Assembly (NCBI RefSeq): GCF_033568475.1
Contig: NC_133120.1
Location: 86,260,151 to 86,324,150 of the forward strand
From: Henckelia pumila
Lineage: Eukaryota; Streptophyta; Magnoliopsida; Lamiales; Gesneriaceae
DNA: 64,000 nt
Direction: 5' to 3'
In this document: in pieces, positions 43,025-56,400 of the stretch
How positions within the stretch are numbered: position 1 is the first letter of the stretch
How the letters are laid out: the number at the start of each line of letters is the position of its first letter
Program-made: the position numbers and the translations under genes
Notes under the pieces: generated by a model
Databases searched by the model: none
What the model was told of the DNA's origin: nothing
What the model saw: only the letters and a program-made list of their open reading frames with translations

Positions 43025-44073
43025 TTAGGAACCTATATATGAGTAGACGAATTCATTCCATTTACTTCTAACTTCATCAAATTGAGCTTGGTTGTAATAT
43101 TGCTTCGTGATGGATCCTGAAATTGAAATGTAAAAAATAAAATAGATCAAATTGAAATTCAAGATCGAGGATACATATTTGTCGGTTCACAAATAAGGGT
43201 AACAACGACATATGCGGGTACTGATCACATGTCGTTGCAACAGCTGATTAAATTAAAACATTACCAAATTGAAAACACGCTCTATCAAGGATACATATAT
43301 ATTTGAATTTCCACAAATAAGTCCAATAGCTAGCTAAATCCAAGAAAAAACAATGACACTCAGTTGATGTTAGCAATGCAGTGAACCATAGCTTGTCCAA
43401 CAAAATCAAATGTTAGTTCACTAGAACGTCCATTACTGGAAAAAGCTAAAGAGACCATATTTTATTCATTAAATTCCTTGGCATCGGCGACATCAACTAT
43501 CACGAGCATGCATATGAAAGTTTTGCTTCAAAAATACCATTGACCCAACCAAACTAGAAACTTAAATCACCAAACATCATAGAGCAGTCGCACAAAATAC
43601 CATTGACCCCAACCAAACTAGAAACTTAAATCACCAACATCATAGAGCAGTTGCAAGTAATCTCAGACAGTTTTGATTCCAACATTTATCAGCATGAAAG
43701 AATGCTCTTGTTCGTATGAGAAAATATGATATAAACCAACTAGCAAGTACAATATGTCAATATCTCTAAAAAAGAGTTGATTAAGAAATAAAACCCTATC
43801 ACCCCTAACAGTGCTAAGACAAAAATTTTGGCTATGAAATAATTTATTTGAAAGCAAGAACAAAAGCCTAACAAAAATGCCAACTTCAGATTCATTTCTG
43901 AGCAACTAAGCAGCAAATAAGGATGTAAACAGATTTTCACATAAATCAAAGCATAAAATGAAAATGAAACTCACCATCTTCTCCAACTGTATATTTTCAC
44001 ATTCAAGTATCTCTTTCATATACTTCATCACACAAAATCCACATTCAACAGAACCACTTTGTTTTAGATTACC
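43025..44073 (-). pseudogene. Ulp1 (C48) protease-like gene fragment inside the CACTA element
   Basis: The exon-like segment 44073-43975 reads GNLKQSGSVECGFCVMKY, matching the catalytic-cysteine region of plant transposon-borne Ulp1-like proteases (usual form GSVECGYYVMRFM). It ends at a good donor (GTGAGT). A further segment, 43116-43025, begins after a TTTCAG acceptor and in one frame reads ITKQYYNQAQFDEVRSKWNE before a stop, like the C-terminus of such proteins. The two segments do not join in frame directly, so either a small exon is missed or the gene is decayed. The His-containing part of the active site was not found. A further exon-like piece may lie at about 44342-44470 (DDGEMYDEFGNLKKKF on the minus strand). 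Confidence 0.5.
43531..43654. repeat. Tandem duplication of about 63 bp
   Basis: Two near-identical units starting AAAATACCATTGAC (43531 and 43594), each ending near CATCATAGAGCAGT, lie directly side by side within the CACTA interior. They differ by a few bases only. Confidence 0.8.
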
Positions 44074-46451
44074 CTAAAATGAAATAAAAAATATTGCAAC
44101 AATCACAATCCAAATAACAAGTTTTGAACTCAAAAAAACTGAATTAGGTAAGAACAAAAGAGTAAAGCTCTCAAATATAAGAAAATGGTCGTTCGATTTA
44201 TTTTGAACAAATTGCAGAATAGACATGCACAATATTTGGTCAAGTCCATTTGTCTCACAAAAATGTAACATTACGCACTGAAAAAAGATGTATTCAAATT
44301 AAATCAGAAGGGAACACAACTCACATAAACATAAAGTACCTAGTTCTTCAACCTCCCATCCAGCACGTCCAACACCAGGAACTCCTAGAGCATTTTCAGT
44401 TTGTTGTGTTTTAGAAAAGAACTTTTTTTTAAGATTTCCAAATTCATCGTACATCTCACCATCATCCTGATATCATGGAAAGCAATTTGATTAATAGCCT
44501 CGATCCCATACCCCTGCATATCTAGGAGAAAGTTTTCACTACATCTTCGGCCACTCGTCGGCGCCGTTTGGTCTTTTCTATTTCAATACAAGCAATCAAT
44601 TATATATTCATCTCTATAACAAGATAATTCGACTAGAAATTTCATAGTTTACAGTTAAAAACCTATTGCTTCAATATTAGAAAGCCCATGTAGTGGTATA
44701 AAATTACAGAAGAACAAAAAGCAGACAACCAAAAGGCTAAAAACATAATACATATACCTCACACACCCCTCGCTATGTCCAGGTTTGTTAGTGTCACAGA
44801 TGTAACATTTTAGGCGCTTTGCCCAATTAATGTTTCCACACCTGAGGAAAACAGGCACAAAGTTAATACTTTCAGTGTGCAAGAAAACATGCATGCCAAC
44901 ACAAAAAACACAGAAAGAACCATCTTACTGCGAGAGTCAAAATTAGTTATTATCCAAATCTTGTAGGCAATAATCCATTGCAGTACAAAATCTAACACTT
45001 GAATAATTCTCAACAAAAATAGAATCTGGAATCTATACTAATGTCGAATAAAAAACAAACACTTAATTTATACATAAAAGAAAAGGAAATAACCAACAGC
45101 CATCACAAGATTTCTAATCCTCCAGATGAAAATAATTACTTGCATGTTTGATCTAATTTTCTTCAGAAGCTGAGAAAGAAGCCTGTGTGGTCTGCCGAAT
45201 TAGACTTATATAGACAATACATGCAACAAGGTCAAAACCAAATTCCAGATTCGTCATCCGATAGTGTAAAAATCATATTTAATTCATTTCTCATTCAAAA
45301 CTAGTTCTATAAATTGAAAATGAAAGCTACCGATTTTGCTACATTTCATCTTCTTAAATACTTTCCAAATAAAATCATCTAATAGGCTTGAATCTATCTG
45401 CAAGTACACACCTAAAACTCGGATATTCTGTTTTCCGCAGATTGGAGCAAGTTCAGTAGAAAATTCATATAAAATTTATTTTACATCCGAATGAGTTATA
45501 ACTGGTGGCATATCAAAGAAAACACAGTTATCTACAAGTTTTATGTGAATTTAAACCTCAAAATATGCACTGAACAATACCAGATTTCAAAATGACAGTA
45601 GATGCAAGAAATTATTCTTCATATAGTGCAGTTTCAAAAAAATGGGCATATCCCTTTAAATTTTAATGAAATGACCTGTTTCCAGTGCCAAATCAAAGAC
45701 AACACAGAGCACTACAAGTTTGCTTCATAATGCAGATTCAAAATTTGTACTTTACATTTTCATTCAACTCAATTTCTAAGCTACACACGCGCTAAACCTA
45801 CTGTCAAAGCATGAGAGCAAACAGATGGAGACATGACAAAAAGAGACTTGGTGGTGTTATTGTAAATTTACTTCAGTAATGTATTTAAAAGGAAAATTCA
45901 AACTTTAGAATGAAAAACTTGAACTCAATTATTGAAAGAAAATGAAATACAATCAACATTCGATTTAGTTACACTATGATGTATACACTTCAAAAAAACG
46001 ATTGCTAATGAACTATAGGCAAAAGAGGAAAACATGCTATGGATGAAGGGTGAAAATTCTCTCTATCAAATAAAAGAAACGTTTTGAATAACTCAGACTT
46101 GGGACTCCAAAAGCAAAAGGTCTCAACATTCTTCTAATCATAAGATTACATCATAAATATTGGTTAACTGTATCTAATCATAAAAAACATGCTACTCTAC
46201 CATTATTTTAGGTATAAAGAAGTTCCAGAAATAATCTTTCAGCCGCTGAAATAATTCTTCTACTAAAGACTGAAAAAAAGCTACATTTGCCTACTGTGAA
46301 TGACTAAGTAGAAGCAGACACATATAATGCCTAAGATTACAACAATCATGAATGATTTCCACTTCAAATACTAGTTACTACGACTTTCCAACCATTTAAG
46401 ACGCTACATAAAAAATTAACAAAATAATATATACAAATTTCTGTAATAAAG

Positions 46452-48551
46452 TGAAAGGGCCCGTGTCCTGATTTAATATTTAATGATCAAACAACCAGGA
46501 TTAATTAATGTAAACAGCGAAAACGAGTTAAAAATTTGCGTTTTGGGCCTACAGAAAATTCGGCATGACCTATTCATAAATAGGACATCCCAAAAACCTG
46601 TACAACATAACCAACAATATATACTCGAAAATAGAGACACAACACCAATTTACACACCTATAGTTGCACTTGCCAAGACTAAACACATGCAGAGCCGGCA
46701 AGGTCGATCACACAAATAAAAATCCAAAACAAAGTCCAAAACTATCGATACAGGTACACAGGACATCACCCCGACAAATATAAAACTCGCTAAACTGATA
46801 TATACATATATCTGGGAACTCGACGCCCGCTCGACTCATTGGGTACCACTAGATAACGCTCCACCAGATGCGTCAAATCCCCCTGGATAACCTGCTATGG
46901 AATCACAAACAACCACATCATAAAAAGAAAACAGGGGTCGGACCCCAGTACGACGAACTAGAAAAATTACGACAAATATAACTGACATGAATAAAATCAA
47001 GTACAATGCAATGAAATGCAATGTAATGCGTGACAGGTATCAATAAAATAAGAGATACCAAATGGAGTCCAAACGAAACGTATCACAATAATCTCAGTGG
47101 CCACCTGTGCCAGGAATGCAGCTGACCTCGAATCATCACTGCTAATCCATACACGTAGCATCGGAGGGTGACAGGAGCGACCCGTCCAGCCTCATGCTGT
47201 CATCAGGAGTGTCGTACGTAGCATCGGAGGGCAACAGGAGCTACCTGTCCGTGCCTCATGCTATCTCAGGAGTGCACTAAACACTGTCACTCGCTCCATG
47301 ATGACTCCATACATCTCAAGATATCAATATCAATAGCAATCAAAGGAGTCAAGGCTCAACATGCTATGAAAAATTGTAAATGAGTGAATGCAATCATATA
47401 ATCCACATAAGCACCTAAAGCACGTTAAAAAAAATACTTAATATCATTACATGTCATTATAGGCATCGTAATATAAACAGCTCATACGTACCTCAACCAA
47501 CACTTAATTTACCACAGAATATCTCAAGTAATATTCGAATACTCCAATCCTGTGAAAAACCATTTATTTCACATCAATTCCTATTTCCGTTTACAAATCT
47601 GAATATTATTAAAACTAAATCTAAAAATCAAACTAACATTTCCAATCATCCATATTTCATATTAAATCATCCTATCAATGACCAACTATCGAATAAACGA
47701 CTCTAAAAGTCGAAATACCAACATATTCAGATTCTGAATTTTCCCAGAAAATTTCTAAAAATTCTGAAATGTATATATATCAATTCTAACACATCTTAAC
47801 ATCTAAATAGTGATTTAAGTAACCTTAAAATTCGAAAATCCCAATAAATAAAAATGTGGAAATTCGAAATATTCCCAATTAAATTCTGAAAATTATCGAA
47901 TACCTTCAATCAACTCCAATATAATACCTACAACCAATAATAAATCAAATATCAATTATCGGATGTCAATTGAATCGAAATACCCAAAATTCGAAATCCT
48001 AAATTCAAAATATACCTCAAGACTTCGAATTAAAGGTCTAAACAACCGGAACAACACTCCTCCTCGCTCAGGCGGCGATCGAACGGTGGCTAGGGGCGGC
48101 GAAGACGGCGGCTGGTCGGAGTCGAGTTCGAACAGATCGCGAGAAAACTTACGATATCGGTATCAAATTAAAGTTTACGTCGCGAGGATTCCAGAACTAT
48201 ATTTACTTTTGAAATCCGGCCAAAAACGAAGGAGATACGGGCATTTAAAGTGACGGGAAAAGTTTTGAAAAATAAAAGAAAGAAGAAGACGGATGAAGAT
48301 GAAGAATCTGTGAAGATGACGTTAAAGAGAGGAGAGAGATTATCCGATATATATATTTAATATATATCTTGTTTAATTGTGTGTATTCTTTTATTTTATT
48401 CGGGGTTAAAACTTGGCCCGATTCGAGTTATTTCAACTCATGTGTGCTCTATAAATAAAATATGCATTTTAATATCATCTAAAAACCGATATTTATTAAT
48501 ACATATTTGTAACACACAAATTAATTAACATAGTAAATTCGAGTCCTTACA
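46452..48551 (-). repeat. 3' LTR of the Tekay-like element (full length, 2.1 kb)
   Basis: On the minus strand it begins TGTAAGGACTCG and ends CCCTTTCA. It includes a GC-rich patch (about 48060-48130) in otherwise AT-rich sequence. The short frames within it have twins in the other LTR and are not genes. Confidence 0.9.
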
Positions 48552-48628
48552 TTTATCCCCCTCTAAAAACAAGATTTTGTCATCGAAATCAAACACACAT
48601 CAAACGTATATACAAAGGAATTAAACAT

Positions 48629-51600
48629 CTACCACTGATAGTAAATGGGAAAATCGGAGTACATGGAATAAGTCATCACATTTTCAAACAAGTGAGGCCA
48701 TTCTTGACGCATTCTAGACTCCAATTCCCATGTAGCTTCTTCTCTCCCATGTCTACTCCATTCCACCATAACCAAAGGAATCGTCTTGTTCCTAAGTTGC
48801 TTTTCTTTACGATCAAGGATCTGCACTGGATACTCAATATAGCTAAGGGAACTATCCAACTCCACATCATCAACCCTCAAGATATGAGAAGGATCTGGTT
48901 CATACTTCCACTATCCAACTCCACATCATCAACCCTCAAGATATGAGAAGGATCTGGTTCATACTTCCGCAGCATAGATACGTGAAATACATCATGTATC
49001 TCAGACAAACTCTGCGGCAAGTTCAAACGATACGCCAAAATACCAATCTTCTCAACAATCTCGTACGGACCGATATAACGAGGAGCTAATTTCCCTTTAC
49101 GTCCAAATATCATAGTACCACGAAATGATGATACTTTCAAGAAAACAAAATTGCCAACCTGAAATTCTAAAGGTCTACGCCCATTATTAGCATAGCTGGC
49201 TTGACGATCCTGGGCTGCTTTCATTCTTTTCCTGATCAGTTCAACTTTTTCATTCATCTCTTGAATAAACTCTGGTCTTGACAACTGTCGTTCTCCTAAT
49301 TCTTCCCAACATATCGGAGATCTACATTTTCTGCCATACAAGGCTTCAAATGGTGCCATTCCGATAGATACTTGATAACTATTATTGTAAGAGAATTCCA
49401 CCAAAGCTAAAGATTCTTGCCAACCACCACTGAAATCCATCACAACAGCTCGTAATAAATCTTCGAGTGTCTGAATAGTTCTTTCAGATTGACCATCTGT
49501 CTGTGGATGATAGGCAATACTCATGGCCAATTTAGAACCCAAAGCTGATTGCAAACTAGACCAAAACTTAGAAGTAAATTTGGGATCACGGTCTGATACT
49601 ATAGTAACTGGCACACCATGCAATCGCACTATCTGATCAATGTACATTTTCGCCATTTTTGTATATGTCCAAGTACGATCATATGGAATAAAATGGGTAG
49701 ATTTAGACAATCTATCCACAATAACCCAAATGGCATCACAACCACGATTAGATCGAGGTAGGTGTGTCATGAAATCCATAGTAATGTGTTCCCAATTCCA
49801 CTGTGGTACTTCAAGACTAAGTAACATACCACCTTGTCTCATTCTTTCAGCCTTCACTTGTTGACACGTCAGACACTTAGCCACAAAGTCAGAAATATCT
49901 TTCTTCATACCTTCCCACCAATAATGGGCTTTCAAAATATGATACATCTTTCGAATTCCAGGATGTATACTATGTCGACTACAATGAGCTTTTCGTAGTA
50001 TATCTTCTTTCAAATCTATCAAATTCGTAACCACAAGTCTACCAGTATAACGAAAACATCCATCAGAAGCAACAAGGAATTTCCCTGACTGACCAGCTGG
50101 AGTTAATTCTTTCAAGTGATGAATATATGGATCAGTCTTTTGTGCTGCTTTGATTTTCGAAATTATTCGTGGTTCAACTTGAATAGATGAAACTATGAAA
50201 TGATTACCTTTAGCTCGATAAGTCCATCCAGAAGTTCCCAAATGCTCATGAACTTTAGAAATAGTTAAAGATGCTAACATCTTAGTATGAACTTTTCTGC
50301 TCAAAGCATCTGCAACTTGATTCACATTTCCTGGCTGGTATTGAATATCACAGTCAAAATCCTTAAGCAATTCTAACCATCGACGTTGTCTCATATTCAA
50401 ATCAGACTGTGTGAATAAATATTTCAGACTCTTATGATCGGAATAAATCACAAACTATTCACCGTACAGATAATGACGCCATATTTTCAATGCATGCACA
50501 ATGACAGCCAATTCTAAATCATGAACTGGATACCGAGTCTCATGTGGTTTCAATTGACGAGATGCATACGCAATCACGCGTCCATTTTGCATCAAAACAC
50601 AACCCAGTCCATTCAAAGAAGCACTTGTACAAACAACAAAGCCACCTGAGCCTGAAGGTAATGCTAGTACTGGAGCCGTAGTCAGTTTTTCTTTCAAAGT
50701 ATGGAAACTAGTTTCACATTCCTCAGTCCACACAAAACGTCGATCTTTTTGCGTCAATATAGTCCTAGGCCTAGCTATTTCGGAAAATCCCTTGATGAAA
50801 CGCCTATAATATCCAGCCAAACCCAAAAAGTTACGAATCTCAGAGACATTGGTTGGTCGAGACCAATTAAGAACAGATTCAATTTTACTAGGATCGACAG
50901 ATACCCCTTGAGCTGATATTACATGTCCTAGAAATAATACTCTGTCCAACCAAAATTCACACTTCGAAAACTTAGCATAGAATTGTGATGTTCTGAGTTT
51001 CTGAAGTACTAATATCAAATGTTCTTTATGCTCATTCCTTGACTTAGAATAAATCAAAATGTCATCAATGAAAATGATAACAAATCGATCTATAAACTCC
51101 CGAAACACGTGATTCATTAAATCCATAAAAACCGCTGGAGCATTAGTCAGCCCAAAAGGCACAACTAAAAATTCATAATGTCCGTAACGTGTTTGAAATG
51201 CTGTTTTGGGAACATCTTCCTCTCGAACTCTAAGTTGATGATATCCGGAACGAAGATCAATTTTAGAATATACAGATGTACCCTGCAACTGATCAAACAA
51301 GTCATCAATTCGTGGCAAAGGATACTTATTCTTCACAGTAGCCTGATTCAATTGCCGATAATCGATGCACATTCTCATCGTTCCATCTTTCTTCTTCACA
51401 AACAAGACTGGAGTACCCCAAGGCGACACACTTGGTCTAATATAACCTTTTTCCAGCAAATCTTGCAATTGTGTCTTAAGTTCTTTCAATTCTGCTGGAG
51501 CTAATTGATATGGGGCTCGAAAAATAGGACTTGTCCCTAGCATCAACTCAATACTAAGATCTATTTCCCTCTGAGGCGGAAAACCCGGAATCTCATCAGG

Positions 51601-52164
51601 AAATACATCAGGAAAATCCTTGACGACAGGAATATCTGAAACTTTCAATTTTTCCTCCTTCGTCGCATCAAGAGCATAAATCATAAATCCTTCATTTTTT
51701 ATCGACAATAATCTAAACATTTCCATTGCCGATACTAATGGAATGCGAGATTGTGAATCATTACCATAAAAATTCTACTTATTGTCATAATACGGTCTAA
51801 ATCTCACAATTTCATGAAAACAATCAACAGTAGCTCTATAATTCATCAGTGTATCCATACCCAGAATACAATCAAAATCAGACATAGCTAGTTTGATTAG
51901 ATTGGTTATCATGATCTTATCCTCAAATCTAATCACACAATTCATAACTATCTCATTAGACATTAAGAAAACACCAGCAGGAGTAGCAACAGACACAGTA
52001 TCCAACAACGGAGTAAAAGCAATCTCATGCTCATCAGCAAATGTAACAGATAAAAATGAATGAGATGCTCCTGTGTCTATCAAGATACGTGCAGGATAAT
52101 CAAAAATATAACAAATACCTGCAATAACTCCCCCAGGTGCATCTTGTGCCTGATCTTGAGTCAT
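48629..52164 (-). mobile_element. Pol region of the Tekay-like element
   Basis: From right to left on the minus strand it shows protease (LIDTGASHSFLS), reverse transcriptase ([15 protein letters not shown]), RNase H ([12 protein letters not shown]-type), integrase zinc finger and core ([32 protein letters not shown]) and a chromodomain-like tail (MVEWSRHGREEATWELE). The parts are easily recognised. It is a fossil with a few breaks. Confidence 0.9.
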
Positions 52165-52179
52165 AGCATGGACTTGAGC

Positions 52180-53463
52180 CTACTGTGGCCCTGGAAAACG
52201 TTGCTGACTCTGAGGAGATGAGTACCTAGGCTGCTGAGGTGGTTGTACCGGAACATAAGGCTGTGTAGGAGCAAACTGCGGTACAGGAGTATATGGCCTG
52301 AACGATGGTCTTCCAGGAAACTGGCCAAACTGTTGTGGCTGAAATGGCTGTCTTTCAGCATTTGGACATACTCGAGACGAATGTCCAGCCTGCCCACAAG
52401 TATAACAAGTTCCTGGAAATCCTGTACAATGTGCACTCAAATGATTACCACCACATCTGTCACAGTACACCCTACCAGACGATCCAACTGAACTTCCACC
52501 ACGACTACCACTGGAACTGGAGGAACTAGACTGTGGCTTCTTTTTAAATGGCTTTCCCTTAGCTTTAAACCAAGGCCTTTTCGCTTGCTGAGACGATTGA
52601 ATAGGCTGATATGAAGGTAAACCCATTGGTGTCTGCGAACTGCTTCCAGCTCCTTGAGAACCAGATGCTGGGATTGATTGTGGTTCACCCCTGAGTAGAC
52701 TCGCTTCAATCTTCTTTTCCTTTTCTACTGCTTTCATATAAGTCGATGGAGTTTCAGTAGTCACCAAAGTATGGATCGTTCGTGTAAGCCCCTTCAGAAA
52801 ATGTGAAATCTTTGACCGATCATTCTTTGCAACGTGTGGGACATAAGGCAAAAGAGCAGAAAACTGAGAAGCATAGTCAGCAACAGATTTATTGCCTTGC
52901 ACCAACAGATTAAATTCATCTTCTTTAGCAGAATAATAAGATGGTGGTGCATATTCCTGTGCAAATTGAGTACGAAAGACTTCCCATGTAATCTTTTCAC
53001 CAGAATCAGAAAGTGTTTCTGTCGTCGTTTCCCACCAAAGTTGCGCACGGTCTTTAAGTTGAAAAGGAACTAACTTCAGTCGAATTTCATCAGGATATTC
53101 TAGTCCATTAAACATATTGTTGAGACTTTTCAACCAACTAACAGCTTTCTCACTTCCTTCATTGCCAAAGAACTTTTGAGGACGCAACTCCTGAAATTGA
53201 GAAATTATTAATCGTATTCCTCCCATTTTCTCAGTCAATTGGGCCACTAGATCAACCTCAGCCTGAACCGCTTTTCCCTTGTCAGGATTTACCCGTGGCC
53301 GTTGTTCCACCTCTAATTCCACATTTTTCGAAGGCTGAACAGCTGGTCGACCACGTCTTCCCCTGACAATATCATCAAGATTTCTAATATTCTCTGCTGC
53401 AGACTCTTCTACAACTTCCTTTCCTTTTCTACCTCTTCCTCCCGGTGCCATTCTACAAGACAC
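52180..53463 (-). mobile_element. Gag region of the Tekay-like element
   Basis: It shows a retrotransposon capsid domain (FFGNEGSEKAVSWLKSLNNM, AQLWWETTTE) and a CCHC zinc knuckle (CYTCGQAGHSSRVC), followed by a Pro/Gln-rich tail. The start MAPGGRGRKGKEV is typical of this clade. Confidence 0.88.
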
Positions 53464-53721
53464 AAGGATTTAAATATAGGCAGAAATATCTTAACGAACA
53501 GAAAACTATGATAGAAACTCAGAGTTCTAATACGAATTCATAAACGAAGTTCTAAAGCCAAGAACTACTGGTTCTATCAGATAAGTTCAAATAATAAACA
53601 CAATAAGCAAGTCACGTAAAAACAAGTAGTCACACACATACGCAACCATTTTGTTAGTGTCTAAACTCGAGTGTCCTAAACTCTAATTCGAGCATATCCC
53701 AGTTTATGCTTTGATACCAAA

Positions 53722-55736
53722 TGAAAGAGACCGTGTCCTGATTTAATATTTAATGATCAAACAACCAGAATTAATTAATGTAAACAGCGAAAACGAGTTA
53801 AAAATTTGCATTTTGGGCCTACAGAAAATTCGGCATGACCTATTCGTAAATAGGACATCCCAAAAACCTGTACAACACAACCAACAATATATACTCGAAA
53901 ATAGAGACACAAAACCAATTTACACACCTATAGTTGCACTTGCCAGGACTAAACACATGCAGAGCCGGCAAGGTCGATCACACAAATAAAAATCCAAAAC
54001 AAAGTCCAAAACTATCGATACAGGTACACAGGGCATCACCCCGGCAAATATAAAACTCGCTAAACTGATATATACATATATCTGGGAACTCGACGCCACG
54101 CTCGACTCACTGGGTACCACTAGATAACGCTCCACCAGATGCGTCAAATCTCCCTGGATAACCTGCTATGGAATCACAAACAACCACATCATAAAAAGAA
54201 AACAGGGGTCGGACCCCAGTACGACGAACTAGAAAAATTACGACAAATATAACTGACATGAATAAAATCAAGTACAATGCAATGAAATGCAATGTAATAC
54301 GTGATAGGTATCAATAAAATAAGGGATACCAAATGGAGTCCAAACGAAACGTATCACAATAATCTCAGTGGCCACCTGTGCCAGGAACGCAGCAGACCTC
54401 GAATCATCACTGCTAATCCATACACGTAGCATCGGAGGGTGACAGGAGCGACCCGTCCAGCCTCATGCTGTCATCAAGAGTGTCGTACGTAGCATCGAAG
54501 GGCGACATGAGCTACCTGTCCGTGCCTCATGCTATCTCAGGAGTGCACTAAACAATGTCACTCGCTCCATGATGACTCCATACATCTCAAGATATCAATA
54601 TCAATAGCAATCAAAGGAGTCAAGGCTCAACGTGCTATGAAAAATTGTAAATGAGTGAATGCAATCATATAATCCACATAAGCACCTAAAGCACGTTAAA
54701 AAAAATATTTAATATCATTACATGTCATTATAGGCGTCGTAATATAAACAGCTCATACGTACCTCAACCAATACTTAATTTACCACAGAATGTCTCAAGT
54801 AATATTCGAATACTCCAATCCTGTGAAAAACTATTTATTTCACATCAATTCATATTTTCGTTTACAAATCTGAATATTATTAAAACTAAATCTAAAAATC
54901 AAACTAACATTTCCAATTATCCATATTTCATATTAAATCATCCTATCAATGACCAACTATCGAATAAACGACTCTAAAAGTCGAAATACCAACATATTCA
55001 GATTTTGAATTTTCCCAGAAAATTCCTAAAAATTCTGAAATGTATATATATCAATTCTAACACATCTTAACATCTAAATAGCGATTTAAGTAACCTTAAA
55101 ATTCAAAAATCCCAATAAATAAAAATCTGGAAATTCTAAATATTCCCAATTAAATTCTGAAAATTATCGAATACCTTCAATCAACTCCAATATAATACCT
55201 ACAACCAATAATAAATCAAATATCAATTATCGAATGTCAATTGAATCGAAATACCCAAAATTCGAAATCCTAAATTCGAAATATACCTCAAGACTTCGAA
55301 TTAAAGGTCTAAACAACCGGAACAACACTCCTCCTCGCTCAGGCGGCGATCGGACGGCGGCTAGGGGCGGCGAAGACGGCGGCTGGTCGGAGTCGAGTTC
55401 GAACAGATCGCGTGAAACTTACGATATCGGTATCAAATTAAAGTTTACGTCGCGAGGATTCCAGAACTATATTTACTTTTGAAATCCGGCCAAAAACGAA
55501 GGAGATACGAGCATTTAAAGTGACGGGAAAAGTTTTGAAAAACAAAAGAAAGAAGACGACGGATGAAGATGAAGAATCTGTGAAGATGACGTTAAAGAGA
55601 GGAGAGAGATTATCCGATATATATATTTAATATATATCTTGTTTAATCGTGTGTATTCTTTTATTTTATTCGGGGTTAAAACTTGGCCCGGTTTGAGTTA
55701 TTTCAACTCATGTGTGCTCTATAAATAAAATATGCA
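53722..55736 (-). repeat. 5' LTR of the Tekay-like element, outer end missing
   Basis: It matches 46452-48466 and stops abruptly after TATGCA at 55736, where CACTA-type sequence (GAAGTAAAAAG) takes over. The outer portion of about 85 bp present in the other LTR is absent. Confidence 0.88.
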
Positions 55737-55965
55737 GAAGTAAAAAGTAACAATCAACTTCGGTAATAACACCGGCGAGGTAAAATTGCACATTTTACTT
55801 CGGTACTTAAAAAATCCGGGCTTCACTAATAATTTTTGTAGCATTTTACTTCGGCATTTTATTTTTGCCGAAGTAAAAAGTAAAAAAATAAAAATTTTAA
55901 TTATAAGTGCTGAAGTAAAAAGATGAATCAGATCCCTTTCTTGAACCGGGATTTTATAAGTACCT
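55737..55965 (+). mobile_element. CACTA-type terminal/sub-terminal fragment with a second CACTA start
   Basis: GAAGTAAAA / TTTTACTTCGG words like those at 42229-42760 recur here. At 55823 a second CACTA-type terminus occurs in the same orientation (CACTAATAATTTTTGTAGC followed by ATTTTACTTCGGC). It may be a related element that begins here, or part of the first element rearranged. No partner end was found to its right. Confidence 0.5.
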
Positions 55966-56400
55966 TTCTTTCACTTTTAACACTTCGTAAAAAAAGAAAT
56001 CCATCACCCATCTCCTTGCGATCCCCTTTCTCCTTCAACTAAGAGGCCGCCGATTTGCATCTCCAGTCATCCACCACCGTCGTGAATCGCTCGCCAACGC
56101 CGTAATTCGAAAGCCCAAGGTCTGAATCCTTATGTTTTAGTATCAATTTGGGTTTTTCGGCGTTTTGGAAGATGTTTTCCTTTTTTTTTACATGAATTCG
56201 GGTTCCTATTTTTTTTTTTACATGAATTCAGATTTTCCCTTTTTATTTGTGTTTTACGTGTTTCGGAAGATGTTTTGTTCTTGTTGTTCGATCCAGAAAA
56301 CTACAAATATGCCACTAAATTTCAGAATTGCAAATAATCATCCAAAATTCATAAACAGGCTCAAACGACGATATTATTTCAATCCGTAGAACTTCTTAAA
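55966..56400 (+). other. Leader-like region, possibly CACTA-derived
   Basis: A C/T-rich stretch at about 55980-56110 (CATCTCCTTGCGATCCCC, CCACCACCGTCGTGAATCG) looks like a plant 5' UTR. It is followed by duplicated CATGAATTC-containing T-rich sequence (about 56185-56240). No convincing coding exon follows. It could be the leader of a gene within the CACTA element. Confidence 0.25.

Larger units (their letters stand above)
42206..46451 (+). mobile_element. CACTA-type DNA transposon, left end and interior
   Basis: It starts with CACTAGTAGAATTTCTGC at 42206, the classical CACTA terminus, followed by a sub-terminal repeat array and then about 3.6 kb of interior. On the minus strand the interior includes a Ulp1-protease-like exon, a gene type often carried by large plant transposons. 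The right part of the interior (about 44500-46451) shows no recognised gene. No TNP2-type transposase was found. The element runs into the Gypsy element at 46452. A matching inverted right end (…TAGTG) was not found in the window. Confidence 0.65.
46452..55736 (-). mobile_element. Gypsy LTR retrotransposon, chromovirus (Tekay/Del-like), fossil
   Basis: The element lies on the minus strand. Its 3' LTR is at 46452-48551 and its 5' LTR at 53722-55736. A TGGTATCAAAGC-type primer site lies next to the 5' LTR (around 53709-53719) and a purine tract (GAGGGGGATAAA) next to the 3' LTR. Gag, protease, reverse transcriptase, RNase H, integrase and a chromodomain-like end occur in Gypsy order. The pol C-terminus ([16 protein letters not shown], then PVQILDRKEKQLRNKTIPL) is characteristic of Tekay/Del. 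It is broken but well kept, with only a few breaks. The LTRs look about 2% different by eye, suggesting an age near one million years. The 5' LTR lacks its outermost 85 bp or so, hence no target duplication can be seen. Confidence 0.92.

Noticed and set aside
46483-48253. Small plus-strand ORFs of 78 and 96 codons that recur at 53753 and 55234
   Set aside because: They are the same LTR sequence in its two copies, not duplicated genes.
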